NCBI GenBank assembly: GCA_050053515.1
Contig: JASFTQ010000057.1
Coordinates: 1-18,168 of the forward strand
Reading direction: 5' to 3'
From: G020354645 sp050053515
GTDB taxonomy: Bacteria; Desulfobacterota; Desulfobacteria; Desulfobacterales; G020354645
DNA length: 18,168 nt
The position numbers were made by a program, and so were the translations under genes. The notes beneath the pieces were generated by a model. That model saw only the letters and a program-made list of their open reading frames with translations. It was not told the origin of the DNA and ran no database searches. Each line of letters starts with the position of its first letter. Positions within the stretch are counted from its first letter, which is position 1. This document shows, piece after piece, positions 6,603-14,162 of this stretch.

Positions 6603-6640
6603 CAGGGACGCTCACCGTGACTTTTAAAGCACGACCCCTG
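6603..6640. repeat. Probable decayed copy of the GGGGTCGGGGTG palindrome
   Basis: Read on the minus strand, AGGGGTCG-TG-TTTAAAA-TCACGG follows the same order as the terminal repeat at 2095-2126 (AGGGGTCG, GTG, T-run, CACGG), and the other side ends with GTCCCTG, giving an imperfect stem. It sits in the ilvD/TIM-barrel divergent intergenic region, 35 bases upstream of the ilvD start codon, and overlaps a TTGACA (6639-6644) that has no good -10 partner. Confidence 0.4.
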
Positions 6641-6673
6641 TCAATTATCAATATTAAAAAAGCAAGATATATT

Positions 6674-6701
6674 TTGCCGGACGGACCAGGTATGGTAAAA
6701 T
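6674..6701 (+). promoter_or_regulatory. Extended -10 promoter of the TIM-barrel gene
   Basis: TTGCCG (6674-6679), a 16-base spacer and TAAAAT (6696-6701) preceded by TGG, an extended -10 motif. The start would lie near 6708, followed by AAGGAGG (6714-6720), 11 bases before the ATG at 6732. Confidence 0.55.
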
Positions 6702-6731
6702 GGCTTTCTTAAAAAGGAGGTAAATCATATC

Positions 6732-7529
6732 ATGTTATACGGGGCTATGAACAATCCCGTCAAACCGGTTTTAGACGAGCTTGAAGAGATCGCCCAACTC
6801 GGATTCGATTATCTGGAGTTAACCCTGGACCCACCCCAAGCCCATTACTTGAAAGTCTCTCAGCAAAAAAACGAATTGCTGGCGGCGCTGAATCGCCATC
6901 AGATGGGACTCGTATGCCACCTCCCCACGTTTGTATCCCTGGCTGATTTGACAGAAAGTATCAGGAAGGCCTCCTTAACCGAAGTGTGTAAATCCATCGA
7001 GGTGGCTGCTGAACTTAAGCCGCATAAAATTGTTGCGCATCCGGCTTACATCGGCGGCCTGGGCGTATTTGTGATGGAGCGGGCACGTCAATATGCAAAA
7101 AAAAGCCTCGCCGTCATGGCTCAGAAATGTTTCGACAGGGGTCTTGATTTGTGCCTGGAGAACATGTTTCCCCGCTGCGGGTACGGCGTTGAAGCCGAAG
7201 ATTTTAGCGAAATATTTGATCAAATTCCGGCGCTCAAACTGACGTTGGATACGGGACACGCGCATATCGGAAGCCCCGGCAATAAGAGAGTGCTGAAATT
7301 TATAGAAATTTTTTCGAATCGTATCGGACATCTGCATGTGAGTGATAATTTCGGCAAAGAGGATAATCATTTGCCGATCGGCACCGGAACAATTAACTTC
7401 GCCCGCATTGCGCGCGCTCTCAAAAAAGCCGGTTATGAAGGCACCGTAACCTTTGAGATTTTCTCACAGGATAGGGATTATCTGCGCATCAGCAGGGAAA
7501 AGTTTTGCCATCTGTGGGCAGCTTCATGA
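6732..7529 (+). CDS. Sugar phosphate isomerase/epimerase-like TIM-barrel protein (AP endonuclease 2 superfamily)
   Basis: A 265-aa cytoplasmic protein with the xylose-isomerase-like TIM-barrel fold. Putative metal and catalytic residues occur at strand ends in the usual order: E29 (DYLELTLDPP), H63 (CHLPTF), H103 (IVAHPA), E143 (LCLENMF), D173 and H176 (LTLDTGHAHI), H200/H202 (GHLHVSDN), D211/H213 (DNHLPIGTGTINF) and E242 (VTFEIFS). Such proteins either isomerise or epimerise sugars or cut abasic DNA; the LHVSDN..D.H.P.G.G motif is that of the isomerase/epimerase branch, but the substrate cannot be read from the sequence. It is the first gene of a plus-strand pair with the carboxypeptidase and is divergent from ilvD. 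Confidence 0.9.
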   Translation: MLYGAMNNPVKPVLDELEEIAQLGFDYLELTLDPPQAHYLKVSQQKNELLAALNRHQMGLVCHLPTFVSLADLTESIRKASLTEVCKSIEVAAELKPHKIVAHPAYIGGLGVFVMERARQYAKKSLAVMAQKCFDRGLDLCLENMFPRCGYGVEAEDFSEIFDQIPALKLTLDTGHAHIGSPGNKRVLKFIEIFSNRIGHLHVSDNFGKEDNHLPIGTGTINFARIARALKKAGYEGTVTFEIFSQDRDYLRISREKFCHLWAAS

Positions 7530-7619
7530 TCAATCTCAAAAACCTTATGGGTTTGGCCACGGTAAATATCTCACGACTTTACGGGGGGATTTCACTTTAA
7601 AGGATTTTAAAAGAGAAAC

Positions 7620-8858
7620 ATGCGGTTAACGGTTATTTTTCCAAAAGTTTTACACGCGCTTATCTGGGTGTTTTTTCTTTACTTCTGTCTTTTTGGACCG
7701 GGGCCAACGAACGCCCTCGATGCCGACCAATTGCATGATTTTCAGAATCTTATCGGAAGCAGCGATGCTTTGATTGTGACCGATCCCCGCGGCAGCGCGA
7801 TTTATGCAAAGAATGCCGACAAAAAGCTGGTGCCGGCGTCGACCCTGAAAATCTTCACTGCGCTGGTGGCCTTGCATTATCTGGGCCTCGATTATAGATT
7901 TACCACCGAGTTTTACCTGGATCAAAATAAAAATCTGAAAATAAAGGGATATGGGGACCCGCTGTTGATCTCGGAAGTAGTGGCGGAAATCGCAACAACA
8001 CTCAGCACGCGCCTGAAACAGGTCAACGACATTGTCTTGGATGATTCCTATTTTAGCGAGCCGCTGACCATTCCGGGAATATCTTCCTCCTCAGAACCAT
8101 ACGATGCGCCCAATGGGGCACTGTGCGTCAACTTCAACACCGTGAACTTTAAGAAAGTGAATGGAACTTATATCAGCGCCGAACCTCAAACCCCCCTTTT
8201 GCCGTTTGCATTGGAGCGCATAAAAACAGCCGATTCAAAGGCGGGCAGAATCGTTTTTTCCCACGATATGGACATGTGTACACTTTATGCCGGTCACCTG
8301 TTTCGATATTTTCTCAAAAAAAAAGGCATTCAGACCGGCAGCAGAATTCGGCTGGGCAGAATTCGAAAAAAAAACGATAGCCTCATCTACACCTACTCCT
8401 CCCGATTTTCTCTGGAGGATATAATCGCCGGGCTTCTTGAACATTCCAATAATTACACCACGAACCAGCTACTCATTGCTGCCGGTGTGCAGGCTTACGG
8501 CCCGCCCGGCACATTGTCCAAAGGCGTTCAGGCGGCAAAGGCCTACGCCGCAGATCTACTTCAATTAAACAATCTCAATATTACCGAAGGCTCGGGAATT
8601 TCCAGGGAAAACAAAGTTACGGCTGAAGAACTGCACAAGATTCTGGGTGTCTTTGCCCCCTACCGTTATCTTTTGCGTCATGAAGGCAATGAGTTTTACA
8701 AAACCGGTACGCTTTGCGGTATCAGCAGCCGGGCGGGATATATTGAAAACCCTGATGGAAGCTTTTACCGCTACGTTGTAATAATCAACACCCCGGAAAA
8801 ATCAACAGGCCCAATAATGAAAAAATTGCGCCTTGCCATTGAGCCGGCTACAAGATAG
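7620..8858 (+). CDS. dacB: D-alanyl-D-alanine carboxypeptidase/endopeptidase, PBP4 (S13) family
   Basis: A 412-aa periplasmic penicillin-binding protein that trims peptidoglycan stem peptides or cuts cross-links. A signal peptide covers about residues 1-32 (hydrophobic core LIWVFFLYFCLFG, likely cleavage after TNA). All three penicilloyl-serine transferase motifs are present: S74-T-L-K77 (PASTLKIFTA), S276-N-N278 (EHSNNYTTNQ) and K361-T-G363 (YKTGTLCG). The spacing of about 200 residues between the first two motifs holds the inserted domains typical of class C PBP4; the total is shorter than E. coli DacB (477 aa). A GAGA motif lies 5 bases before the ATG. It follows the TIM-barrel gene by 90 bases and converges on folE2. 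The gene symbol is by family, not proven orthology. Confidence 0.9.
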   Translation: MRLTVIFPKVLHALIWVFFLYFCLFGPGPTNALDADQLHDFQNLIGSSDALIVTDPRGSAIYAKNADKKLVPASTLKIFTALVALHYLGLDYRFTTEFYLDQNKNLKIKGYGDPLLISEVVAEIATTLSTRLKQVNDIVLDDSYFSEPLTIPGISSSSEPYDAPNGALCVNFNTVNFKKVNGTYISAEPQTPLLPFALERIKTADSKAGRIVFSHDMDMCTLYAGHLFRYFLKKKGIQTGSRIRLGRIRKKNDSLIYTYSSRFSLEDIIAGLLEHSNNYTTNQLLIAAGVQAYGPPGTLSKGVQAAKAYAADLLQLNNLNITEGSGISRENKVTAEELHKILGVFAPYRYLLRHEGNEFYKTGTLCGISSRAGYIENPDGSFYRYVVIINTPEKSTGPIMKKLRLAIEPATR

Positions 8859-8896
8859 GGCGGGATTCGGCGTGATCGGATTTGGCGATAGGTTTC

Positions 8897-8959
8897 TCGC
8901 GGGTGGAAGCCGCTCCCACAGATCGATGAGCAATATGTGGGAGCGGCTTCCAGCCGCGA
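8897..8959. repeat. REP-like hairpin between convergent genes
   Basis: Two 24-base arms (8897-8920 and 8936-8959; TCGCGG-TGGAAGCCGCTCCCACA and its complement) pair with a single mismatch around a 15-base loop. The GTGGGAGCGGC core resembles REP palindromes described in pseudomonads. It fills the 123-base gap between the carboxypeptidase and folE2 stop codons and could end transcription of both. Confidence 0.8.
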
Positions 8960-8981
8960 TCGAAAAGGGAGATTGTCGGTT

Positions 8982-9752
8982 TCAACCTCTGGTGATATGC
9001 GCGTAAGCACTGTGATTGTGAATGGATTCAAAATTTTCGGCACCAATTGAAAACCAGGTAATATTGTCGTCTGCTTCCAGCTTTTCGGCAATATCCCGCA
9101 CGATATCCTCTACAAACTTGGGATTCGCAAAACCTTTTTCGGTAACCTGCTTTTCATCGACCCTTTTCAAGACCGAGTAAACATCGCAGGAGGCCGCTTG
9201 CTCCACCATCGCGATGATGTCTTCCATCCAGATAAATTTTTTAAAACGGATGGCCACACGAACCTCTCCGCGTTGATTGTGGGCACCGCTATTGCTGATT
9301 TCCTTCGAACAGGGGCAAACCGATGAAATCGGAACAATGACTTCGGAAACCAGATCGATTTTACCCTCAGGATCACTGAACCCCTGGAACCTGCAGGTAT
9401 AATCCATCAATCCGGGCGAATCACTCACCGGTGCTTTTTTCTCAATGAAATACGGAAAGTTAACTTCAATATGGGCCGAAGCGGCATTCAAATGCTTTTT
9501 CATCTGGTCGAGGACGTCGGAAATGTTTTTTAAAGAAACCTCGGGGCGAAATAGGTGCAGAATTTCAACAAACCGGCTCATATGGGTGCCCTTGTTTCTG
9601 TGGGGCAGATCCACATACATGTTTATAGAAGCAACCGTGTGTTGATAACCTTTTTTACGGTCTAGAACCGTTATGGGGTAGCGCAGATTTTTTATGCCGA
9701 CTTTATCGATGGGGATATTTCGATAATCGCGCTCGTTTTGAATGTCTTTCAT
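8982..9752 (-). CDS. folE2: GTP cyclohydrolase FolE2 (type IB)
   Basis: A 256-aa cytoplasmic enzyme converting GTP to 7,8-dihydroneopterin triphosphate, the first step of folate (and queuosine/pterin) synthesis; the IB type can use metals other than zinc. Signatures are HMSRFVE (57-63), SSVCPCSKEIS (C146, C148), HNQRGEV (H158) and NPKFVEDIVRDIAE (E215). The start ATG overlaps the ttcA stop by 4 bases (ATGA), so translation is probably coupled. It is the last gene of rpoZ-ttcA-folE2 and is followed by the REP-like hairpin. No other folate gene is nearby. Confidence 0.95.
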   Translation of the reverse strand: MKDIQNERDYRNIPIDKVGIKNLRYPITVLDRKKGYQHTVASINMYVDLPHRNKGTHMSRFVEILHLFRPEVSLKNISDVLDQMKKHLNAASAHIEVNFPYFIEKKAPVSDSPGLMDYTCRFQGFSDPEGKIDLVSEVIVPISSVCPCSKEISNSGAHNQRGEVRVAIRFKKFIWMEDIIAMVEQAASCDVYSVLKRVDEKQVTEKGFANPKFVEDIVRDIAEKLEADDNITWFSIGAENFESIHNHSAYAHITRG

Positions 9753-10492
9753 TTTAACAGATATTCCGGCCTCACGTGACTCATAGCCCTGAAAATATTG
9801 CCTTTGACCTTTGCATTGCTGTGATACAGTCTTCTCAGTAGCGCCTTGATCTCCCGTCTTTTAGAATTGGAGGCACTCGGACAGGGGTTAATAAACTCCG
9901 GAAACTTTATGTCATTTGCAAATCGCACCAGAATTTCCTCGTCCAAGAAAGCCAGTGGTCTGATGACGGTGAATCTACCCTGAAAAAAGCGCTGGTAAGG
10001 CACCATCGTGCTGATTTCGCCGGCATAGCAGATATTCAAAAATAATGTTTCGATAATATCATCTTTGTGATGTCCGAGCGCGATTTTATTGCAACCCAGC
10101 GCATCGGCAATTTCAAACAAACGTTTCCTTCGCATCCTGGAACACAAAAAGCAAGGATTTTCCCGATTATCGGCGCTGTGCCCCAGAAGTCCATGGTCGG
10201 TGTAATCCACTCTGAAGTTATAACCGGCTTTTTGACAGTAAGCCTCCAATGGTTCGCTGAAACTGCCGTCGAAACCGGGATCGATATAGACGGCTTTCAG
10301 CTCATAGTTTAAAGGGATCCGGCAAAGCCTCTCTGTTAAAATCCACATCAAGGCCAGGCTGTCTTTACCGCCGGAAAGGCCCACCAAAATTCGGTCTCCC
10401 TCGGCGATCATGTTATAGTGATGCAGGGCCTTGCCGACGGATCGATTTAATAACCGGTAAGTGTTTTTGTTCAACGCTGGTGCATTTTTCAT
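9749..10492 (-). CDS. ttcA: TtcA-family tRNA 2-thiocytidine biosynthesis protein
   Basis: A 247-aa PP-loop ATPase. Residues 40-45 (SGGKDS) form the ATP-pyrophosphatase loop; C114-FL-C117 followed by SRMRRKRLF, together with C204 (INPCPSASNSKR), match the three cysteines that hold the Fe-S cluster in TtcA; GHHKDDIIETL (140-150) is also typical. TtcA adds sulfur to cytidine 32 of certain tRNAs. The protein is shorter than E. coli TtcA (311 aa), like other compact family members, so a different thiolation target is possible. Its ATG overlaps the rpoZ stop by 4 bases and its stop overlaps the folE2 start by 4 bases. Confidence 0.88.
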   Translation of the reverse strand: MKNAPALNKNTYRLLNRSVGKALHHYNMIAEGDRILVGLSGGKDSLALMWILTERLCRIPLNYELKAVYIDPGFDGSFSEPLEAYCQKAGYNFRVDYTDHGLLGHSADNRENPCFLCSRMRRKRLFEIADALGCNKIALGHHKDDIIETLFLNICYAGEISTMVPYQRFFQGRFTVIRPLAFLDEEILVRFANDIKFPEFINPCPSASNSKRREIKALLRRLYHSNAKVKGNIFRAMSHVRPEYLLK

Positions 10493-10707
10493 TCGGCCGT
10501 AGTTTGTTCTGGCTCCTTGTCTTCCTTGAGTGCAATTTTGCCCGCTGCGACTTCACGCAGTGAAATTACAATATCTTCATTTTTCGGTGAACTCACCAAA
10601 TATTCGGATCCCTCACGGATCTGTCTTACCCGTTTGGCCACCAAATTTACCAGTAAAAATCGATTGGGTACCCTTTCCAGGCAATCCTCTACCGTAACGC
10701 GTGCCAA
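10489..10707 (-). CDS. rpoZ: DNA-directed RNA polymerase omega subunit
   Basis: A 72-aa protein that helps fold and assemble the RNA polymerase beta' subunit. MARVTVEDCLERVPNRFLLVNLVAKRVRQI is the classic omega N-terminus, including the conserved NRF-LV--A-KR core. The start is TTG at 10707 with GGAGG 7 bases upstream; no ATG fits. The family often has a ppGpp site with MraR-type N-terminal residues; only the ARV start is visible here. It heads the tightly packed rpoZ-ttcA-folE2 unit. Confidence 0.95.
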   Translation of the reverse strand: MARVTVEDCLERVPNRFLLVNLVAKRVRQIREGSEYLVSSPKNEDIVISLREVAAGKIALKEDKEPEQTTAE

Positions 10708-10803
10708 TGTGAAACCTCCGTTTTATCTGTTTAAAATTAAGTGAAGTCCCTCGCCCGACAGGATGATGTCTTCTGTTAAAAAGATGCACACCTCAGATTA
10801 GTG

Positions 10804-10850
10804 AAGCTCGCCGCCCCAAGGGGCGGGGGTTCTGCCGTTAGGCGGGGCTT
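10804..10850. repeat. GC-rich REP-like inverted repeat between greA and rpoZ
   Basis: CCGCCCC (10811-10817) and GGGGCGG (10820-10826) form a perfect 7-bp stem with a two-base loop. A second, outer pairing (AAGC..CGCC at 10805-10814 with GGCGGGGCTT at 10841-10850) competes with it. There is no U-run after either stem on the minus strand, so an intrinsic terminator is less likely than a repeat element. The 159-base gap otherwise shows no gene and no convincing rpoZ promoter. Confidence 0.55.
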
Positions 10851-10866
10851 GCAGGGAAGCAAACCT

Positions 10867-11334
10867 TCAGCGTATCTCTACGACTTCATAACTCCGTCTG
10901 CCGCCGGGAACCATCAGGGTGAGCTCGTCACCCGGTTTTTTGCCGATCATGGCCCTGCCCAACGGCGAGGACACTGAAATTCGGCCTTTTTCAATATTCG
11001 ATTCATCCGGTCCCACGAGTTGATATTCAACTCCTTCGCCGGTCTCAATATTTTCAAGAACAACCCGGCTGCCAAATACAATCCTCTCTTTCGGAAGCCT
11101 GGCCGGGTCAATAACATCGGCATGGGCCAGCTTGTATTCCAATTCTGCAATACGGCCCTCAATAAAACCCTGGCGATCTTTGGCGGCTGCATATTCGGCA
11201 TTTTCGGACAAATCCCCATGGGCCCGTGCTTCCTCGATAGCCTTGATATTTTGAGGGCGTTCAGACCTTTTAAGGTTTTCGAGCTCCTTTTTTAAGGCCG
11301 TATATCCGTCCTTCGTCACCGGTACGCGTTCCAC
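10867..11334 (-). CDS. greA: Transcription elongation factor GreA
   Basis: A 155-aa factor that enters the RNA polymerase secondary channel and stimulates cleavage of backtracked RNA. The N-terminal coiled-coil domain (1-75) carries EARAHGDLSENAEYAAAKDRQ, whose tip acidic residues D41 and E44 are the catalytic pair of the family. The C-terminal FKBP-like domain ends in SPLGRAMIGKKPGDELTLMVPGGRRSYEVVEI. The start is GTG at 11334 with AGGAGA 7 bases upstream. It follows asd by 56 bases on the same strand and is probably cotranscribed. Confidence 0.97.
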   Translation of the reverse strand: MERVPVTKDGYTALKKELENLKRSERPQNIKAIEEARAHGDLSENAEYAAAKDRQGFIEGRIAELEYKLAHADVIDPARLPKERIVFGSRVVLENIETGEGVEYQLVGPDESNIEKGRISVSSPLGRAMIGKKPGDELTLMVPGGRRSYEVVEIR

Positions 11335-11390
11335 TAAATTTCTCCTGAATTAACATATGGCTATGCCAGGGGTTGATTTGCAGCGCGCCC

Positions 11391-12413
11391 TTACAAGTAG
11401 TCGCTCAATAAAAGCTCAGCAATTTGAACGGTGTTGGTGGCAGCACCCTTTCGAATGTTATCGGCAACAACCCACATATTGATGCCGTTGGCGATGGAGT
11501 CATCCTGTCGGATTCGCCCGACATAGGTCAGATCCTTGCCGGCCACATCAATCGCAAGGGGATACACATTGTTGGGAGGATCATCTACCACCACCACACC
11601 CGGTTCTTGTCCCAACAGCGTTCTTACCTCTTCGGCGGTTATGTGTTGCCGTGTTTCAACATTAACCGATTCGGAATGGCCGTAAAAAACGGGAACCCTG
11701 ACCGTTGTCGCGGTTACAGCGATCGTTTCGTCTTCCAATATTTTACGGGTTTCATTTACCATTTTCATTTCTTCTTTGGTATAACCGTTTTCCATAAAGA
11801 CATCGATGTGCGGAAGACAATTAAATGCAATCCGGTGAGGATAAACCCGCTTTTCAAACTCCAAAAAGTTCATCAGTGATCGGGTTTGATCAAAGAGTTC
11901 ATCAATCGCTTTTTTACCAGTGCCTGAAACAGCCTGATAAGTTGACACCACAATGCGCTGAATGCCGCACTTTTTATGGATCGGGTTGAGGGCCACCACC
12001 ATTTGGATCGTCGAACAATTGGGATTGGCAATGATGCCTTTCGCGGTATAATTTGCAATCGCATGGGGATTAACCTCCGGCACAACCAGGGGTACCGCAG
12101 GATCCATTCGCCAGGCACTCGAATTATCAACCACCGCACAGCCTACGCGGGCAGCAATCGGGGCAAAGTTTTCACTGATGCGACCCCCGGCAGAAAAAAG
12201 GGCTATATCCATACCTTTGAATGAATCCTCCGTCAGCTCCTCGACCTTTACGGGGTCGCCCCTGAAGCGAACCTCTCGTCCCGCCGAGCGGTGGGAAGCC
12301 AGTAATTTGAGCGACTTTACCGGAAACTTTCTTTCCTCGAGGCATTTTATCATTTGATTCCCCACTGCGCCGGTTGCCCCGGCGACGGCCACATTAGCTT
12401 TTTTTTCTGGCAT
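11391..12413 (-). CDS. asd: Aspartate-semialdehyde dehydrogenase
   Basis: A 340-aa NADP-dependent enzyme that reduces aspartyl phosphate to aspartate semialdehyde, the branch point to lysine/diaminopimelate, threonine and methionine. Seen here: the dinucleotide loop GATGAVG (12-18), the substrate-binding NSSAWRMDP, catalytic C133 (NPNCSTIQ), Q160 (STYQAVSGTG), and H246 (FYGHSESV). Length and motifs fit the Gram-positive-type/short branch also found in Deltaproteobacteria. GAGGAA lies about 9 bases before the ATG. It is 234 bases downstream of psd; that gap holds no gene. Confidence 0.97.
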   Translation of the reverse strand: MPEKKANVAVAGATGAVGNQMIKCLEERKFPVKSLKLLASHRSAGREVRFRGDPVKVEELTEDSFKGMDIALFSAGGRISENFAPIAARVGCAVVDNSSAWRMDPAVPLVVPEVNPHAIANYTAKGIIANPNCSTIQMVVALNPIHKKCGIQRIVVSTYQAVSGTGKKAIDELFDQTRSLMNFLEFEKRVYPHRIAFNCLPHIDVFMENGYTKEEMKMVNETRKILEDETIAVTATTVRVPVFYGHSESVNVETRQHITAEEVRTLLGQEPGVVVVDDPPNNVYPLAIDVAGKDLTYVGRIRQDDSIANGINMWVVADNIRKGAATNTVQIAELLLSDYL

Positions 12414-12647
12414 GATGCTTATTCCTCACCTGTCAATAAGTATCCACCCGGTATCCATTGCATAGGATCCAGCCGCCAGATAATCAAAACTCAAGGAAGG
12501 GGGCGGCCGACGGTGGTTAAACTCCTGGGACTCGACCTCAGTGCGCTTTGCATACTTGCAGCGCCAAATCGGCAAGAAGGGTCCTGGCAAGACATCGGCT
12601 AATCCCGAAATAAACAGGGTAATGGATGGTTGTTTTGAATTTTCTTC

Positions 12648-13325
12648 TTACGATCCTTTCAATTTCCCCAATACCGAAGTGCCGGCCTTGAGCACATCGC
12701 CGACAACCGCTGTCGGTTTGGCATCCGGAGGGAGATACAGGTCTAAGCGCGACCCAAAACAAATCATGCCAAAACGATGTCCGCGGGCAACCGGATCACC
12801 CTCCTTTAAGAAACAAATAATTCGACGGGCAACCAGGCCGGCTACTTGAACCACACAAATTGTTTCGTGACTTTCGGTCTCAATGAATACGGCATTGCGC
12901 TCATTGCTGACCGAGGCTTTGGCCAAATTGGCGGCGATAAATTTCCCCGGATGATAGCTGATTTTTTTAACCCGACCTTCAAATGGAATGCGGTTGACAT
13001 GTACGTTGAACACCGACATGAAAATACTTATCTTCAAGGCTGATCCCTCAGAATATGGACCCCCGTCTACGATGCGGGCAGCAATTACTTTTCCGTCGGC
13101 CGGAGATACGACAAGGCCCTTTCCACTCGGTATCACACGTTCGGGATCCCTGAAAAAAAAGACAATGAAAAAAGTGGCAAAAATCCCGATAAGTGCCAAC
13201 AGGGTCAGCCCAAGCAAAGCCAATATTACAGTCGTAAAGGCACCGGCAATGATAAAAGGATACCCGGCTTTCGCCACGGGGAAAGCCGACTGGCCTGGTG
13301 GCCCGGGCCACGAATATTCAGCCAT
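12648..13325 (-). CDS. psd: Phosphatidylserine decarboxylase proenzyme (short type)
   Basis: A 225-aa inner-membrane pyruvoyl enzyme that turns phosphatidylserine into phosphatidylethanolamine. Residues about 22-57 form one or two membrane helices, followed by FFRDPERVIPSGKGLVVSPADGKV (58-80), IFMSVFNVHVNRIP (101-114), SYHPGKF, NERNAVFIET and the self-cleavage site ICFGSRLDLYLP, where the chain would break between G191 and S192 to give the pyruvoyl group. The short length and GS site are those of the archaeal-type family. The start at 13325 was chosen for GGGAGGTG 4 bases upstream; the frame is open 32 codons further back, but that part contains the promoter. A pssA partner, often next to it, is not seen. 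Confidence 0.94.
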   Translation of the reverse strand: MAEYSWPGPPGQSAFPVAKAGYPFIIAGAFTTVILALLGLTLLALIGIFATFFIVFFFRDPERVIPSGKGLVVSPADGKVIAARIVDGGPYSEGSALKISIFMSVFNVHVNRIPFEGRVKKISYHPGKFIAANLAKASVSNERNAVFIETESHETICVVQVAGLVARRIICFLKEGDPVARGHRFGMICFGSRLDLYLPPDAKPTAVVGDVLKAGTSVLGKLKGS

Positions 13326-13392
13326 GTCACCTCCCTTGAGAACAGTTGCCGTATCAAGCAAAACGCCCAACGATACTTGCCCAAAATTTTTT

Positions 13393-13421
13393 TTTCTAAC
13401 AAAATCAAAAACTATTGTCAA
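13393..13421 (-). promoter_or_regulatory. Sigma70-type promoter of psd
   Basis: On the minus strand TTGACA (13416-13421), a 17-base spacer and TAGAAA (13393-13398). It lies between the tsaB stop and the psd start and would give a leader of about 60 bases, so psd can be transcribed apart from lon-tsaB. Confidence 0.6.
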
Positions 13422-13454
13422 TTGGTACGGACAAATAATCCTGATGCGAGCGTT

Positions 13455-14156
13455 TCAACCGTTATTTTGATGCCGCCTCGCTAAATTCATTTCGGCATCC
13501 GATTGACGGATATAAATAGGCGTCAAGCTAGCGGCATCATCAACGTCTGCGTTTTGAAACCGTCTCATGCTTAAAAATGCAACGGTTGCGCCACGAATAA
13601 TGCTTTGACTGGCTGGTGCAAATTGAGCGAATTCCCCCATGGTCTCCCGGATAACCTCTCGGTAAAGAATGGCGCCATTGCCCACAAATGTGCAGGGTTC
13701 ATCAAGGTCGTTTAGCACGTGGCGTAGAGGGCCAACGCGCTCCGGGCCCAATTGATTCAGTTGTCCGTCTATATAACGAAAACAGGCAGTATAAATCTCT
13801 TTCCTGCGGGCATCTATGATGGGACAGATAATACCCGCGGACGGGCAGGATTGAAGGGCCAGAACCTTCAAACTGGAAACCCCAACCACCGGTTTACCGG
13901 ATGCCGCGGCCAATCCTTTTACGGTGCTGAGACCGATTCGAAGTCCGGTAAAGGAGCCGGGACCTCTTGTAACCGCAAAGCCGTCCATTGCCGATATAGC
14001 GATACCTGAAAGAATGCTGGTTCGCTTGATCATCTCCATGAGGTGCTTTGAATGGGTCTGATTTCTGACAAGGGATAATTCAGCCAACAAGGCCTCGTCA
14101 TCGACAATGGCAATGCTACAACTTTTAGCGGCGGTATCAACAGCGAGTATCTTCAT
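13455..14156 (-). CDS. tsaB: tRNA threonylcarbamoyladenosine biosynthesis protein TsaB
   Basis: A 233-aa ASKHA-fold protein, the scaffold partner of TsaD in making t6A37 on ANN-reading tRNAs. It begins MKILAVDTAAKSCSIAIVDD and has the hallmark TRGPGSFTGLRIGLSTVKGLA (63-83) and PIIDARRKEIYTACF (112-126). It starts 6 bases after the lon stop and has little ribosome binding site of its own, so it is probably translated by coupling to lon. Confidence 0.95.
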   Translation of the reverse strand: MKILAVDTAAKSCSIAIVDDEALLAELSLVRNQTHSKHLMEMIKRTSILSGIAISAMDGFAVTRGPGSFTGLRIGLSTVKGLAAASGKPVVGVSSLKVLALQSCPSAGIICPIIDARRKEIYTACFRYIDGQLNQLGPERVGPLRHVLNDLDEPCTFVGNGAILYREVIRETMGEFAQFAPASQSIIRGATVAFLSMRRFQNADVDDAASLTPIYIRQSDAEMNLARRHQNNG

Positions 14157-14162
14157 GGCTGA

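Noticed and set aside
6616..6644. TTGACA at 6639-6644 as the ilvD -35 box
   Set aside because: No acceptable -10 is found at 15-19 bases; the hexamer lies at the edge of a palindrome.
12478..12602. Plus-strand frame and a tRNA T-arm-like string (GGTCGAGTCCC on the minus strand) between asd and psd
   Set aside because: No acceptor, D or anticodon stems can be paired around it, and the ORF lacks a ribosome binding site and homology.
13326..13421. 32-codon N-terminal extension of psd
   Set aside because: It overlaps the -10 and -35 boxes of the likely promoter, and the downstream ATG has a far better ribosome binding site.
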